The notes under the pieces are model-generated. The model was given only the letters and a program-made list of their open reading frames with translations, was not told where the DNA came from and made no database searches. A program made the translations under genes and the position numbers. Source: Verrucomicrobiales bacterium (GTDB lineage: Bacteria > Verrucomicrobiota > Verrucomicrobiia > Verrucomicrobiales > DEV007). From it: DNA of 64,000 nt. Positions 9,306 to 18,092 of the stretch are shown in pieces (the stretch's first letter is position 1; every line of letters starts with the position of its first letter). Where the stretch lies: NCBI GenBank assembly GCA_029213265.1, contig JARGNG010000006.1, forward strand, positions 8,035 through 72,034. The letters run 5' to 3'.

Positions 9306-9716
9306 ATGAACAACGAGACAAATAAGCTACCAGTCTTTCACCTCGCAATCCCCACTCACGACCTGGATCTGAGTGTTGAATTTTACGAGGGCAAGATCGG
9401 CGCAAAACTGGCGCGCCGTTATGATGACAGAACTACCTTTCGGTTCTTCGAACACCAAATTGTCTGTCACCTTGCTCCTGATAAGATTGACAAAAACCCG
9501 CAGATGTATCCTCGCCATTTTGGCATGACCTTCAGGGAAAAGGAGCAATACGACGCTCTCTACGAAATGGCGAAAGCCAATGGATGTGAGTTTTTCAAGG
9601 ATTTGTTTATTCGTTTTGGTGACCTGCCCGAGCGTCATTCGACGTTCTTTCTCCAGGACCCATCCAACAATCTTCTTGAATTCAAATATTACGACGAAGA
9701 TCGCTTTGTTTATTAG
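9306..9716 (+). CDS. VOC (glyoxalase/dioxygenase fold) family protein
   Basis: A 136-residue single-unit vicinal-oxygen-chelate protein. The three candidate metal ligands are visible: H12 in VFHLAIPTHDL, H71 in PRHFGMTF, and E125 in NNLLEFKYYD. The FYEGKIGAKLARRYDD stretch (26-41) is a usual VOC signature. Proteins of this fold perform glyoxalase, epimerase, dioxygenase or ring-cleaving reactions, or bind antibiotics; the reaction here cannot be deduced. It lies 14 nt after the ComA-type gene and ends one base before the phosphatase start, so the three are almost surely co-translated. A role in processing a sulfolactate or related carboxylate is possible. The gene shares the lower GC content of its neighbours. 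Confidence 0.8.
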   Translation: MNNETNKLPVFHLAIPTHDLDLSVEFYEGKIGAKLARRYDDRTTFRFFEHQIVCHLAPDKIDKNPQMYPRHFGMTFREKEQYDALYEMAKANGCEFFKDLFIRFGDLPERHSTFFLQDPSNNLLEFKYYDEDRFVY

Positions 9717-10325
9717 ATGCCTGATCCCATTCTTTTCCTGGTCCGTCATGCAGAGACGGAGTGGAACGTTGAGCCCAAGCGCTATCAGGGGAGGACTGAC
9801 GTGTCCATCTCAGAGCGTGGACACGAGACAGCAAGGGGAAAACTCGGGGAGATTGACTGGGGGCGATTCGATTCGGTGGTTTCTTCACCTGCAGTTCGTT
9901 GTCAGGAAACCCTGCAAATTGCGAAAGAAATTGGGTTTTCGCCGCGAGGCGAATTTGTGGACGAGAGGCTTTGGGAAATTGACAATGGTTGGTTTTCCGG
10001 GCTTACAGCCGATGAAATTTGCAAAATAGATCGTGGGAATTTTGAAGCGTTTTCGAAGGGGAATCCAGATATTAGGGCAGGGGGAGGAGAGAGCATTCGA
10101 ATGATGGCCGAAAGGGTGATGACGTCTCTCAAGTTCTGGATGTCGGAGACTGAGGCGGAAACTCCTGTGTTTTTTGTCCACGGTGGACCGATTCGGTGTG
10201 TTTTGGGATCCAGGGAGGGATTCGGTCTGGAGCAGTTTCATTCCTTTCAAGTGCCTAACTTGAGTCTATGGCAGGTTCCAACTTCGGAGATTTCCGGATG
10301 GGGAGGTGAAAAAGATGAATGGTGA
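9717..10325 (+). CDS. Histidine phosphatase (phosphoglycerate-mutase-like)
   Basis: This 202-residue protein has the full histidine phosphatase set: VRHAETEWN with the phospho-accepting H11, GRTDVSISERG (25-35), SSPAVRCQETL (56-66), the acid-bearing DERLWEIDNG (82-91) and FVHGGPIR with the second histidine H155. It should be an active phosphomonoesterase. The ATG directly abuts the VOC gene stop. Beside a phosphosulfolactate synthase the natural guess is that it removes the phosphate to give sulfolactate, replacing ComB, which belongs to another family; that substrate is an inference. Cobalamin-type (CobC) or general sugar phosphatase activity are alternatives. It overlaps the ATP-grasp gene by 11 nt. 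Confidence 0.88.
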   Translation: MPDPILFLVRHAETEWNVEPKRYQGRTDVSISERGHETARGKLGEIDWGRFDSVVSSPAVRCQETLQIAKEIGFSPRGEFVDERLWEIDNGWFSGLTADEICKIDRGNFEAFSKGNPDIRAGGGESIRMMAERVMTSLKFWMSETEAETPVFFVHGGPIRCVLGSREGFGLEQFHSFQVPNLSLWQVPTSEISGWGGEKDEW

Positions 10326-11469
10326 AAAACGAGTATTGGTGACGTATGCGTGGGTAAGGAGTTCCTGGGCGATAGCACGGAATCTCGCCCGGAATGGCTT
10401 GGAGGTTCATGTAGGAGACTCGCAGCGAATCTACATGGGACGTTTTTCGCGTTATGTCTCCGGCTGGTTTCAGTATCCGGACTTCCACTCTGATCCGGAC
10501 GGGTTCATTGATTCGCTTATCGAATACATCAGTGCGAACAAGATTGGGACGTATATTCCCAGCCACGAGGAAGGTTTCCTTGTAGCAAAATACCGGGACA
10601 GGTTTCCCCAATCGGTGAAGATTCCAATCTCCGATTTTGATTTGATTGATCGATGCAACGACAAGGCCCGATCGGCAGGGCTGGCGGAGCAGTTAGGAGT
10701 GGATCAACCGAAGACAGTGGTGTTTGAAACGCGCGAGCAGTTTAGGAAAGGTGCGGACCTGGTTCCGTCACGAGGTGTCGTGAAAAGTGTTGGATCGCAT
10801 GGTTCCCACGGGATCTCCTTTTACAGTAGCCCGGGAGAATTTCGGGAAATAGCCCTTGGATGGGATTACAGTGACGGAGAAATTCCGGTGATTCAGGAAT
10901 TTGTGGAAGGAAATATTTACGCGGTCAGCGTGATGGCGTGGGAGGGCGAACCGAAGATTGTTTTCACAAGACGAAACATTCGTGAAAAGGAACCCTTTGG
11001 TGGGGCCTGTACTGTTTGCGAAAGCGTCGACAATGGTAGGGGAGCGGAAGTTGCGGTCCAGATCGTCAAGGCGATTGGATTTACGGGACCGATCATGTTT
11101 GAATTCCTCGTTGATGAAGACTCCGATCGCTGGTGCCTCATGGAGATCAATCCCAGATATTGGGGGACCACGGCACATGAGTTGAATTGTGGGCTTGATT
11201 TCCCATTTGTTCAATACTGTCTCGCCAACGAGCTTCCTTACGAAAATGACTTCTCCTATTCCAACGGATTGGTAAGCCGATGGATTACCGGAGAAATGAT
11301 TGGATTCGAAAAGAGAAGGCGGTCCGGAAGGCGGGTTGGGGATTTGCTAAAGGAGTATTTTTCCACGAAGGCGGACTTCGCGATGGACTTCGCGATGGAT
11401 GACCCGGTTCCGTTTTTCGTTCAAGCCTGGCTTTACTTCAAGCACAGGAAGAAGATTTTCAGCAGCTAG
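10315..11469 (+). CDS. ATP-grasp ligase (carbamoyl-phosphate-synthase-like)
   Basis: A 384-residue ATP-grasp enzyme. The first ~110 residues form a preATP-grasp domain (VLVTYAWVRSSWAIARNLA, then YIPSHEEGF). The central part has a nucleotide-binding lysine region (GVVKSVGSHGSHGISF) and IQEFVEGNIYAVSVMAW, and the metal site is in WCLMEINPRYWGT, where E and N bind Mg. Such enzymes activate a carboxylate as an acyl-phosphate and join it to an amine or thiol. With sulfolactate as donor and an amino sugar as acceptor it could form a sulfolactyl amide; this is inference. The ATG at 10315 is preferred over GTG at 10306 because GGAGG at 10302-10306 lies 8 nt before it. The C-terminus is basic. Confidence 0.85.
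   Translation: MNGEKRVLVTYAWVRSSWAIARNLARNGLEVHVGDSQRIYMGRFSRYVSGWFQYPDFHSDPDGFIDSLIEYISANKIGTYIPSHEEGFLVAKYRDRFPQSVKIPISDFDLIDRCNDKARSAGLAEQLGVDQPKTVVFETREQFRKGADLVPSRGVVKSVGSHGSHGISFYSSPGEFREIALGWDYSDGEIPVIQEFVEGNIYAVSVMAWEGEPKIVFTRRNIREKEPFGGACTVCESVDNGRGAEVAVQIVKAIGFTGPIMFEFLVDEDSDRWCLMEINPRYWGTTAHELNCGLDFPFVQYCLANELPYENDFSYSNGLVSRWITGEMIGFEKRRRSGRRVGDLLKEYFSTKADFAMDFAMDDPVPFFVQAWLYFKHRKKIFSS
11374..11397 (+). repeat. 12-bp tandem duplication in the ATP-grasp gene
   Basis: GACTTCGCGATG occurs twice head to tail and keeps the frame, giving DFAMDFAMDD near the protein C-terminus. It looks like a replication-slippage duplication. Confidence 0.8.
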
Positions 11470-11501
11470 AAATTGGGAGGCGAAAATCTCTCTTGAAATG
11501 T

Positions 11502-12641
11502 ATGTCAACGGATTCCTTATCGGATCTTCACGTCGGACGGCCCAACGTAGGCGACCGCGAGCTTTTCGATCGCCTCGTCGACGGCATCTTCGAGCGCCGC
11601 TGGTTTTCCAACAACGGGCAGCTGGTTCAGGAGTTGGAAGAGCGCATTGAGGACTATCTCGGGGTCGAGCACTGCGTCCTCGTTTGCAACGCCACCGTGG
11701 GGCTCCAACTGGCCTGCGAAGCGCTGGAGCTCTCCGGGGAGGTGATTCTTCCCTCCTACACCTTCGTTGCTTCGGCTCACGCGGTGCAGTGGCAGAAGCT
11801 CAGGCCGGTCTTCGTAGATATTGATCCGCGGACGCACAACCTCGATCCAGCCCTGGTGGAAGAGGCGATCACAGAAGATACCGCTGCGATTCTCGGGGTT
11901 CACGTCTGGGGGCGGCCCTGCGTTCCGGAGCAATTGCAGAAACTCGGGGAAGAGCACGGAGTTCCGGTGATGTTCGACGCCGCGCATGCCTTCGGGTGCG
12001 GAACCGAAACCACCATGATTGGCAATTTCGGAGCGTGTGAAGTGTTCAGCTTTCATGCGACCAAGTTTTTTAACACCTTCGAAGGCGGCGCTATCACGAC
12101 GAATGATGATGCTCTGGCAGCCCGTTTGCGGAAAATGAAGAATTTCGGATTCGCGGGTCCCGATCACGTAGTGTCCCTGGGAACCAATGCCAAGATGTCG
12201 GAGATCCATGCGGCGATGGGCCTTTCGATGTTTGCGAAACTGGATGAGATCCTCGACGTCAATCGCGAGCGCTACGAGGTATATCGGCGAAGGCTGTCCG
12301 CAATACCGGGGATTCGATTTCTGGATTACGATGATGTGGCGAGATCGAATTTTCAATACATCGTGGCAGAAGTGACGGAATCGGAATCGGGAGTCTCGAG
12401 GGATCAACTGGTATCCGAATTGAAAGACAACGGCATTCTGGCGAGGCGGTATTTTTATCCCGGATGTCACCGGATGGAGCCCTACGCCTCTGATTCCAAT
12501 GTTGCGACGAAAGCGCTTCCGCGCACGGAAGAATTGTGCCATCGGGTATTCAATCTCCCGACGGGCTCGGGGGCATCCCTTGAGGATGTGGATCGGGTTT
12601 GCAGCAGAATTGAATCGTTGTTCAGCGAATCGACAGCGTGA
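11502..12641 (+). CDS. DegT/DnrJ/EryC1/StrS-family sugar aminotransferase
   Basis: A 379-residue PLP-dependent aminotransferase that should convert a keto-sugar nucleotide to an amino sugar using glutamate. Visible are VCNATVGLQLA (61-71), LPSYTFVASAHA (83-94), FDAAHAFG with the PLP-pyridine Asp at 159, and SFHATKFFNTFEGG with Schiff-base K188. GC content returns to the locus level here, in contrast to the upstream four genes. The ATG at 11502 is chosen over TTG at 11493; a GGGAGG lies at 11475-11480, rather far upstream. The keto-sugar could come from the CapD-type dehydratase at 25025. The amino group it creates is a possible acceptor for the ATP-grasp ligase (inference). Confidence 0.88.
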   Translation: MSTDSLSDLHVGRPNVGDRELFDRLVDGIFERRWFSNNGQLVQELEERIEDYLGVEHCVLVCNATVGLQLACEALELSGEVILPSYTFVASAHAVQWQKLRPVFVDIDPRTHNLDPALVEEAITEDTAAILGVHVWGRPCVPEQLQKLGEEHGVPVMFDAAHAFGCGTETTMIGNFGACEVFSFHATKFFNTFEGGAITTNDDALAARLRKMKNFGFAGPDHVVSLGTNAKMSEIHAAMGLSMFAKLDEILDVNRERYEVYRRRLSAIPGIRFLDYDDVARSNFQYIVAEVTESESGVSRDQLVSELKDNGILARRYFYPGCHRMEPYASDSNVATKALPRTEELCHRVFNLPTGSGASLEDVDRVCSRIESLFSESTA

Positions 12642-12642
12642 T

Positions 12643-14064
12643 ATGAAATTTCAGGAGTTAACGATCGAGGAAACAGATCGATTGATCGCCGGGAACACCG
12701 AGGTGATTAAAGATGAGGCCTTTGATGCGGTCGAGCCATTGGTGAGCATCGCCTGTATTGCTTTCAATCACGGCAAATTTCTCGAGGAAGCTCTCGACGG
12801 GGTTCTGAAACAGAAGATTGATTTTCCGATCGAAATCCTGATCGGCGAGGATGATTCCACCGATGACACCTTGGAGATTGCAAAGCGGTATCAAGCCCGT
12901 TATCCCGATCAGATTCAGATTCTCCGCTCTACCAGGAATCTGGGGCAATACACCCGAAGCGGGCGTTTGAACTTTCTGAGGGCACTCCGGTCCTGCCGCG
13001 GAAAATATGTTGCGGTGCTGGAAGGGGACGACTTTTGGAGCGATCCGGACAAACTTTCGCGCCAGGTCAGCTACCTGGAAAAACATCCGGACGCATCTGG
13101 ATGTTTTACCGACTGCGACATCGTCGATGAAGACGGAAAAGTGATCGAACCGAGGCCTCTCTGGAACAAGCCTTACCAGGAGTCGTATACCCAGCCAGAG
13201 TGTCTTGCTGATTTGGGAAGCGCCTATGGAACAGCGACGCTGCTGTTTCGGAGGATCGTGATGGATAAGGGATTACCCGAATATTTTGTGCTCGCGGGGA
13301 GTGATTTCCTTCTCGATCTGGCAATTACGGAATACGGGACGCTCAACTACCTTCCCGGGACTACGGCTGCCTACCGGATCCATTCGGGAGGGCTTTGGCA
13401 GGGGACGGATACGGATACCAATGCGGCGGTGCAGTTGCGGAGGATGGAGGAGCTGTGGAATCGATCCAGGTTACCTGAGTCTGTACCGGACGAGTTATCG
13501 AGTGTACATGCCCGGATTGCAACCCGCCTCGGGCGATGGATTTGCGAAAACCGGGGGGGCGAGGCAACTTCGAAGGAAAGTTCTTTCGAGTTGGAGATGC
13601 CGACAAGTTCCCTCTTTGAAAGGAAGCGCTGGGAAGTTCCGGCGCTGATGCTGTTTCTCTCCGGGAAGTGGAATAAGGAGGCGCGGATCGTTCTTCCGGT
13701 CGGCGATGAGCAGGAGTTTGTCTGGCTTGAAATCGCAAAGCAGAAGGGCGGGAGGATTCAGATGCAGAAGTTGGAAAGGGATGACGTGCCCCTTTCTGCC
13801 GATACGGTGGTTTCAGGGGGCAAACCGATGCCTCTGGAAGGTGCCGAACTCGAAATGGCCATTCAATTGCTTGCGGAGGCGGTGAGGCTGTCCGACATGA
13901 GTAGGAAACGGGCAAAGAGAGCCCGAAAACGCGCGAATAAGTTTAAGAGAAAATACGAAGGTTTGCTTCGATCGAGAACCTACCGCCTTGGGAGCTTCCT
14001 TTTGAAACCGGTTCGCTTGATCGCCAACCTGGGCGGGAGATCCGGGAGCGAAAGGGGCGACTGA
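12643..14064 (+). CDS. GT2-family glycosyltransferase
   Basis: This 473-residue protein has a GT-A domain in the N-terminal ~250 residues: LVSIACIAFNHGKFLEEAL, the nucleotide-binding GEDDSTDDT, and EGDDFWSDPDK carrying the DxD-like metal site. The stretch after about residue 290 is less conserved. The C-terminus is strongly basic and helical (repeats of KRAKRARKRANK) and ends with LRSRTYRLGSFLLKPVR, a tail common in polysaccharide glycosyltransferases and perhaps membrane-associating. The ATG at 12643 starts 2 nt after the aminotransferase stop; the open frame extends further upstream but only into that gene. Donor and acceptor are unknown. Confidence 0.87.
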   Translation: MKFQELTIEETDRLIAGNTEVIKDEAFDAVEPLVSIACIAFNHGKFLEEALDGVLKQKIDFPIEILIGEDDSTDDTLEIAKRYQARYPDQIQILRSTRNLGQYTRSGRLNFLRALRSCRGKYVAVLEGDDFWSDPDKLSRQVSYLEKHPDASGCFTDCDIVDEDGKVIEPRPLWNKPYQESYTQPECLADLGSAYGTATLLFRRIVMDKGLPEYFVLAGSDFLLDLAITEYGTLNYLPGTTAAYRIHSGGLWQGTDTDTNAAVQLRRMEELWNRSRLPESVPDELSSVHARIATRLGRWICENRGGEATSKESSFELEMPTSSLFERKRWEVPALMLFLSGKWNKEARIVLPVGDEQEFVWLEIAKQKGGRIQMQKLERDDVPLSADTVVSGGKPMPLEGAELEMAIQLLAEAVRLSDMSRKRAKRARKRANKFKRKYEGLLRSRTYRLGSFLLKPVRLIANLGGRSGSERGD

Positions 14065-14173
14065 GTCAGTTTGACAGGTGCTGCTGACCAATCGTGCAAG
14101 ACGCTGCCGGGATCCGTCAGAAAGATCCGTAAAACTTTTCAAAAGCATTTAATAGTTCTACAGAATCAATTCA

Positions 14174-15238
14174 ATGAGTACAACAAAAACCGCAATTGTG
14201 ACAGGATCGGGTGGACTGATCGGGTCGGAGACCGTGAAGGCTTTGACCGGCGAAGGATTCCATGTGATCGGGATCGACAACGACATGAGATCCTACTTCT
14301 TCGGCGAGGCCGCTTCGACGAAAGGCACGTCGGACGAGCTCTCCGAGAACCTTGATAATTTTGAACTCCGTTCCGTCGATATTCGCGACGCCGATGCGAT
14401 TTCGGAAGTGTTCCAGAGCCATCGGGAAACCCTGGAATTGGTTGTTCACACGGCAGCGCAGCCGTCCCATGACTGGGCCGCGAAAGAGCCGTTTACCGAT
14501 TTCACGGTGAATGCGAACGGGACACTCAATCTGCTGGAAGCAACGAGGCTGCACGCACCGGGTGCGACCTTCATTTTCACGAGCACGAACAAGGTCTACG
14601 GCGACCGCCCCAATACGCTCCCGCTCGTCGAAAAGGAGACCCGCTGGGAAATTGACGAGTCACACGATTACTTCGAGTTCGGGATTGATGAGGATATGTC
14701 CATCGACCAGTCGAAACACTCTCTCTTCGGTGCGAGTAAAGTGGCGGCGGACATCCTCGTGCAGGAATACGGTCGTTACTTCGACATGAAGACAGCCTGT
14801 TTCCGCGGGGGATGCCTCACGGGCCCGAGTCATGCCGGAGCTGAGTTGCACGGTTTCCTCTCCTACCTTATGAAATGCACGGTGTCAGGAAAGCCCTACA
14901 CGGTCTTTGGATACAACGGGAAGCAGGTTCGAGACAACATTCACGCCTATGATCTCGTGGCAGCGTTTCTTGAGTTTCACAAAAATCCCAGGAGCGGTGA
15001 GGTCTACAACATCGGGGGAAGCCGTCATTCGAATTGCTCGATGCTCGAAGCGATCGGGATGTGTGAGGAGATTTCCGGCAACAAGCTCGACTACACCCTG
15101 ACGAACGACAATCGCATCGGGGACCACATCTGGTGGATCAGTGACGTGCGGAAGTTTCAGAGCCACTACCCGAACTGGTCCTACAAATACGGAATTCGGG
15201 AAATCCTGGAAGAGATCCACGCGGCCTGCATAGGCTAG
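14174..15238 (+). CDS. NAD-dependent epimerase, CDP-paratose 2-epimerase-like
   Basis: A 354-residue extended SDR with [16 protein letters not shown] at the N-terminus and [15 protein letters not shown] (136-150 region), a segment shared with CDP-paratose/tyvelose 2-epimerase relatives. In the catalytic YxxxK position the sequence reads FGASK (in [12 protein letters not shown]), so Tyr is replaced by Phe; I recall this in related family members, but it departs from classical SDRs. No CDP-sugar synthesis genes are present in the window, so the true substrate may be another nucleotide sugar. A 109-nt gap precedes the gene and contains a TTGACA at 14071-14076 without a good -10 partner. It begins the second half of the glycosyltransferase region. 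Confidence 0.75.
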   Translation: MSTTKTAIVTGSGGLIGSETVKALTGEGFHVIGIDNDMRSYFFGEAASTKGTSDELSENLDNFELRSVDIRDADAISEVFQSHRETLELVVHTAAQPSHDWAAKEPFTDFTVNANGTLNLLEATRLHAPGATFIFTSTNKVYGDRPNTLPLVEKETRWEIDESHDYFEFGIDEDMSIDQSKHSLFGASKVAADILVQEYGRYFDMKTACFRGGCLTGPSHAGAELHGFLSYLMKCTVSGKPYTVFGYNGKQVRDNIHAYDLVAAFLEFHKNPRSGEVYNIGGSRHSNCSMLEAIGMCEEISGNKLDYTLTNDNRIGDHIWWISDVRKFQSHYPNWSYKYGIREILEEIHAACIG

Positions 15239-15310
15239 AGGCGAAAACTTCTTTTCCGGAATTTGCGAAAATCCGGTTCCATCCGACTTGCGTTAGACCC
15301 CCTACCATTG

Positions 15311-17287
15311 ATGAGCAAATTACCGGCAAAGGGACAGTTTCATCGTTCCCTCAAGAGGTTTGGGGGGCTGCTTCCGGGAGGTCTTCGACCATTCGCAAGA
15401 AGGGTCTGGCGGGGCGGGAGACGGAGGTTTCGTGCGCTCTCTTCCAAATTCAAGGATGCAGGATACGACGAGACCGAATGGACTCTTGTCATCACGGCCG
15501 TTGAGATTTGTGATCGCCATGGAACCGGGGTTCTCCTCCGGAAACTGATTGGATCCAGGAACCACATTCTCAACATTCGTTCGAGAACGCGATACTTCGG
15601 CGAGTGCTCCATCAACTGCAACAGTATCCAGTTGGCGTGGGACCGCATGCGCCCGCAGGACCGGCTCAAACGACTTGCTGCCGCGCTTGGAAACCGCAAT
15701 ATCAAGACGGTCATTGTGGTTCCGTATCGTGGAAGTGATCTTGAACTGGCACTCGCAGTGAAAGCCATTTGCGGCGCGCGACTGATCACCTGGGTGATGG
15801 ATGATAACTGTGTCTTCACCGGTAAAATCCCATCGGAGACGATGCAGCGCTGTCTCGATTCCTCCAATATCACCTTTGGTATTTCGAGGGAGCTTTGTGA
15901 CGCCTACCAGGCCACCTTCGGAGTGAGGATGTATCTATTGCCTCCCAATGTGGAAGACCGGAATCCTCCCGGAGCCGACTGTGAAACCGGTAATGGAAGA
16001 GCCGTCATGGTCGGGAACGTGTGGTCGCGAAACTGGCTCAGGCGATTGAGTAAGGCGGTCGCGAAGACCGATCTCTCCGTCGATTGGTTTGGCAACACGG
16101 AAATGGCCGAGCAGGAAATGAGCGAATTGATGGACAAGGCCGGGATTGAGTTGAAAGGCTTCATCCCCGAAAGCGAGTTGTTGGCCATGGCTCCCCGGTA
16201 TGACTTCGCGATTGTTCCCACGAGTGCCCTCGATGACGGCGAGGAAAACAGCTCAAGGATCGCCATTGCCCGCCTCAGTCTTCCCAGCCGAATTCCCACT
16301 TTGATGGCCGCGGCCCGGATTCCGATTGTGGTGGTCGGAAATCCGGAAACGGCTGCCGGGAATTTTGTGATCAAGACAGGAATCGGTGTCTGCAGCCCCT
16401 ATGAGACGGAGCAACTGACGGAGACCTTTGAAAATGTCCGTGATCTTGCGTATCGCAAATCGATCCGTGAACGCTGCGGCGAGCTGGCGAATGTTTTCTC
16501 GAGTAATGATCTGTTCGAGTGGGTTGAATCTTCCGCAGAGACGGGAACTCCGGCTGACTCCCGGTTTGAGGATTTGTTCCCCCCGACGGTGGAATCCGGA
16601 TCCTCGTTCGTCTTCGATCTCCCCACCGGGGGAAGCCGGCTCTGGGAAGGATACCGGATTTTCGAAGTTCTTCGGAAGAACGGGACCTCGTTCGATTCCT
16701 TTTTTGTCCTCGGAAGCGGGAGGACCCCGGTGGAGATCTGGCGCAACCGGGTCAGTTTACTCTCCTCGCATACCACGACTCCCGATCTCGTATTTGGACA
16801 TCTTACGGACAACGGAATTGGCAAGGAGGGATCGAGTTCAAGTGTGAAGCTCGAGCGGATCCCGATGGTTCCACCTCCCGGTGACAGTGAGGAGGGTGAA
16901 GGAGAGCAGGAAGCGATTCCGCTCGTTGAGGAGGAACTCGGATCGTTTGAACTGACGGAGGAGGAAGCCAGCTCAGCAGCCCAACTGGCGGAGAAAGCCG
17001 GAATTTCGGGAGGAAGCGTTTTGGCGATTAGTTCCGGTGATGCCGGGGTTTTCCTGAACGGGAGCGCAGAGAACCTGCGGTCCTTTCCACTCGTGGTGGT
17101 TGATCTTTCTCTCGAAGCCGAAAGGCACCAGGAAGATTTCTCAGCGCGGCTTCTGCGCAATATGGACGAAGCCGGGTATGAATACTTTGAAAGAGCGGTA
17201 TCCGCCCGACATCCCAAGACGGGATTAGCACTGGGTGAGGAAGCCTTTTTCCTGAAAAAGGAAGTTTCCGGCTCGCTATTCGTGTAA
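15311..17287 (+). CDS. Large GT-B-like protein with unrecognised C-terminal domain
   Basis: This 658-residue protein has no signal peptide. Roughly residues 55-400 look like a GT-B glycosyltransferase: TWVMDDNCVF, RAVMVGNVWSRNWLRRLS, a domain with KGFIPESELLAMAPRYDFAIVPTS, and a C-terminal Rossmann half with IPTLMAAARIPIVVVGNPE. From about residue 420 to the end is a second domain that I do not recognise; it is acidic, with a very Glu-rich linker near 520-545, and ends with a segment reminiscent of, but not clearly matching, FkbM-type methyltransferases. The ATG at 15311 is chosen over 15263 because it directly precedes the basic N-terminus. The reaction is unknown; transfer of a sugar in polymer assembly is likely. 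Confidence 0.6.
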   Translation: MSKLPAKGQFHRSLKRFGGLLPGGLRPFARRVWRGGRRRFRALSSKFKDAGYDETEWTLVITAVEICDRHGTGVLLRKLIGSRNHILNIRSRTRYFGECSINCNSIQLAWDRMRPQDRLKRLAAALGNRNIKTVIVVPYRGSDLELALAVKAICGARLITWVMDDNCVFTGKIPSETMQRCLDSSNITFGISRELCDAYQATFGVRMYLLPPNVEDRNPPGADCETGNGRAVMVGNVWSRNWLRRLSKAVAKTDLSVDWFGNTEMAEQEMSELMDKAGIELKGFIPESELLAMAPRYDFAIVPTSALDDGEENSSRIAIARLSLPSRIPTLMAAARIPIVVVGNPETAAGNFVIKTGIGVCSPYETEQLTETFENVRDLAYRKSIRERCGELANVFSSNDLFEWVESSAETGTPADSRFEDLFPPTVESGSSFVFDLPTGGSRLWEGYRIFEVLRKNGTSFDSFFVLGSGRTPVEIWRNRVSLLSSHTTTPDLVFGHLTDNGIGKEGSSSSVKLERIPMVPPPGDSEEGEGEQEAIPLVEEELGSFELTEEEASSAAQLAEKAGISGGSVLAISSGDAGVFLNGSAENLRSFPLVVVDLSLEAERHQEDFSARLLRNMDEAGYEYFERAVSARHPKTGLALGEEAFFLKKEVSGSLFV

Positions 17288-17350
17288 ATCACCGATTCTT
17301 CCTTTTGCAGAGGGGGCGAATCTCAACTAATTGTCTACCCATCCAAAGTC

Positions 17351-18076
17351 ATGCTAGTCAGTCATCGCAAAGAATTCATTTATACCAAGACCGTGAAGAC
17401 GGCTGGTACATCGGTCGAATCCTACTTCGAGAAATATTGCATGCCGGAAGGCGAGTGGTCGGAGGAGCACAGCCGTGATGTCTGCGTATCCGACGCGGGA
17501 ATCATCGGGTTTCGCGGTTCAAACCGTCCGAAAGAGATCGAGTGGTTTCATCACATGCCGGCTTCGCGAATCAAGGATCAGATTGGGGACGAGATCTGGA
17601 ATCGTTATTTCAAGTTCTGTGTGATTCGCGACCCGTTCGATAAAGCCGTGTCCGCTTTCTATCATTTCAAGAAGGCGCGGGAAGCGGGTGGTGCCGACGC
17701 CCGGAAGAAAACGCTGAAGCAGAAAATTTCCGAGTTCTTTTCTCCTCCGGTAAAATTCAACAGCGTTGCTGAAGAATTTGAGCATTGGCTCAGTGAGGGG
17801 AATATGGGGGTCGACCGTGACAAGTACACGATCGACGGTGAGTTCTGTGTCGACTATGTGATTCGCTACGAGGCTCTCTCCGAGGGACTCCAGGAAGTAT
17901 GTGAGAAAATCGGGATCGAATATGAGCCCGATCGACTTCCCACTTTCAAGAAAGGAATGCGAGACGAGAAAGTCGGCCTCTACGACATCTACACTCCGAA
18001 AGCGATCGAGATCGTTTCCGATGTCTTCGCCTACGAGCTCGAAAAATTTGGCTACGAGCCGCCGAAGCTCAACTAG
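17351..18076 (+). CDS. Sulfotransferase family 2 protein, copy 1
   Basis: A 241-residue sulfotransferase of the Sulfotransfer_2 type, the family that includes heparan 2-O- and chondroitin sulfotransferases. The 5'-phosphosulfate loop is FIYTKTVKTAGTSVESYF (residues 9-26) and the 3'-phosphate site is FCVIRDPFDKAVSAFYHF. It ends with a conserved region DRLPTFKKGMRDEKVGLYDIY. It is cytoplasmic by lack of a signal. A close paralog lies at 20031-20756 with the same length and near-identical motif segments, and each copy is followed by a capsule-type protein, so the two-gene unit was duplicated. The acceptor is presumably a sugar of the polymer made by this locus. Confidence 0.88.
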   Translation: MLVSHRKEFIYTKTVKTAGTSVESYFEKYCMPEGEWSEEHSRDVCVSDAGIIGFRGSNRPKEIEWFHHMPASRIKDQIGDEIWNRYFKFCVIRDPFDKAVSAFYHFKKAREAGGADARKKTLKQKISEFFSPPVKFNSVAEEFEHWLSEGNMGVDRDKYTIDGEFCVDYVIRYEALSEGLQEVCEKIGIEYEPDRLPTFKKGMRDEKVGLYDIYTPKAIEIVSDVFAYELEKFGYEPPKLN

Positions 18077-18092
18077 TCACCGCCTGGTTTTC

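Noticed and set aside
14071..14076. TTGACA as a promoter for the epimerase gene
   Set aside because: No acceptable -10 at the right distance.
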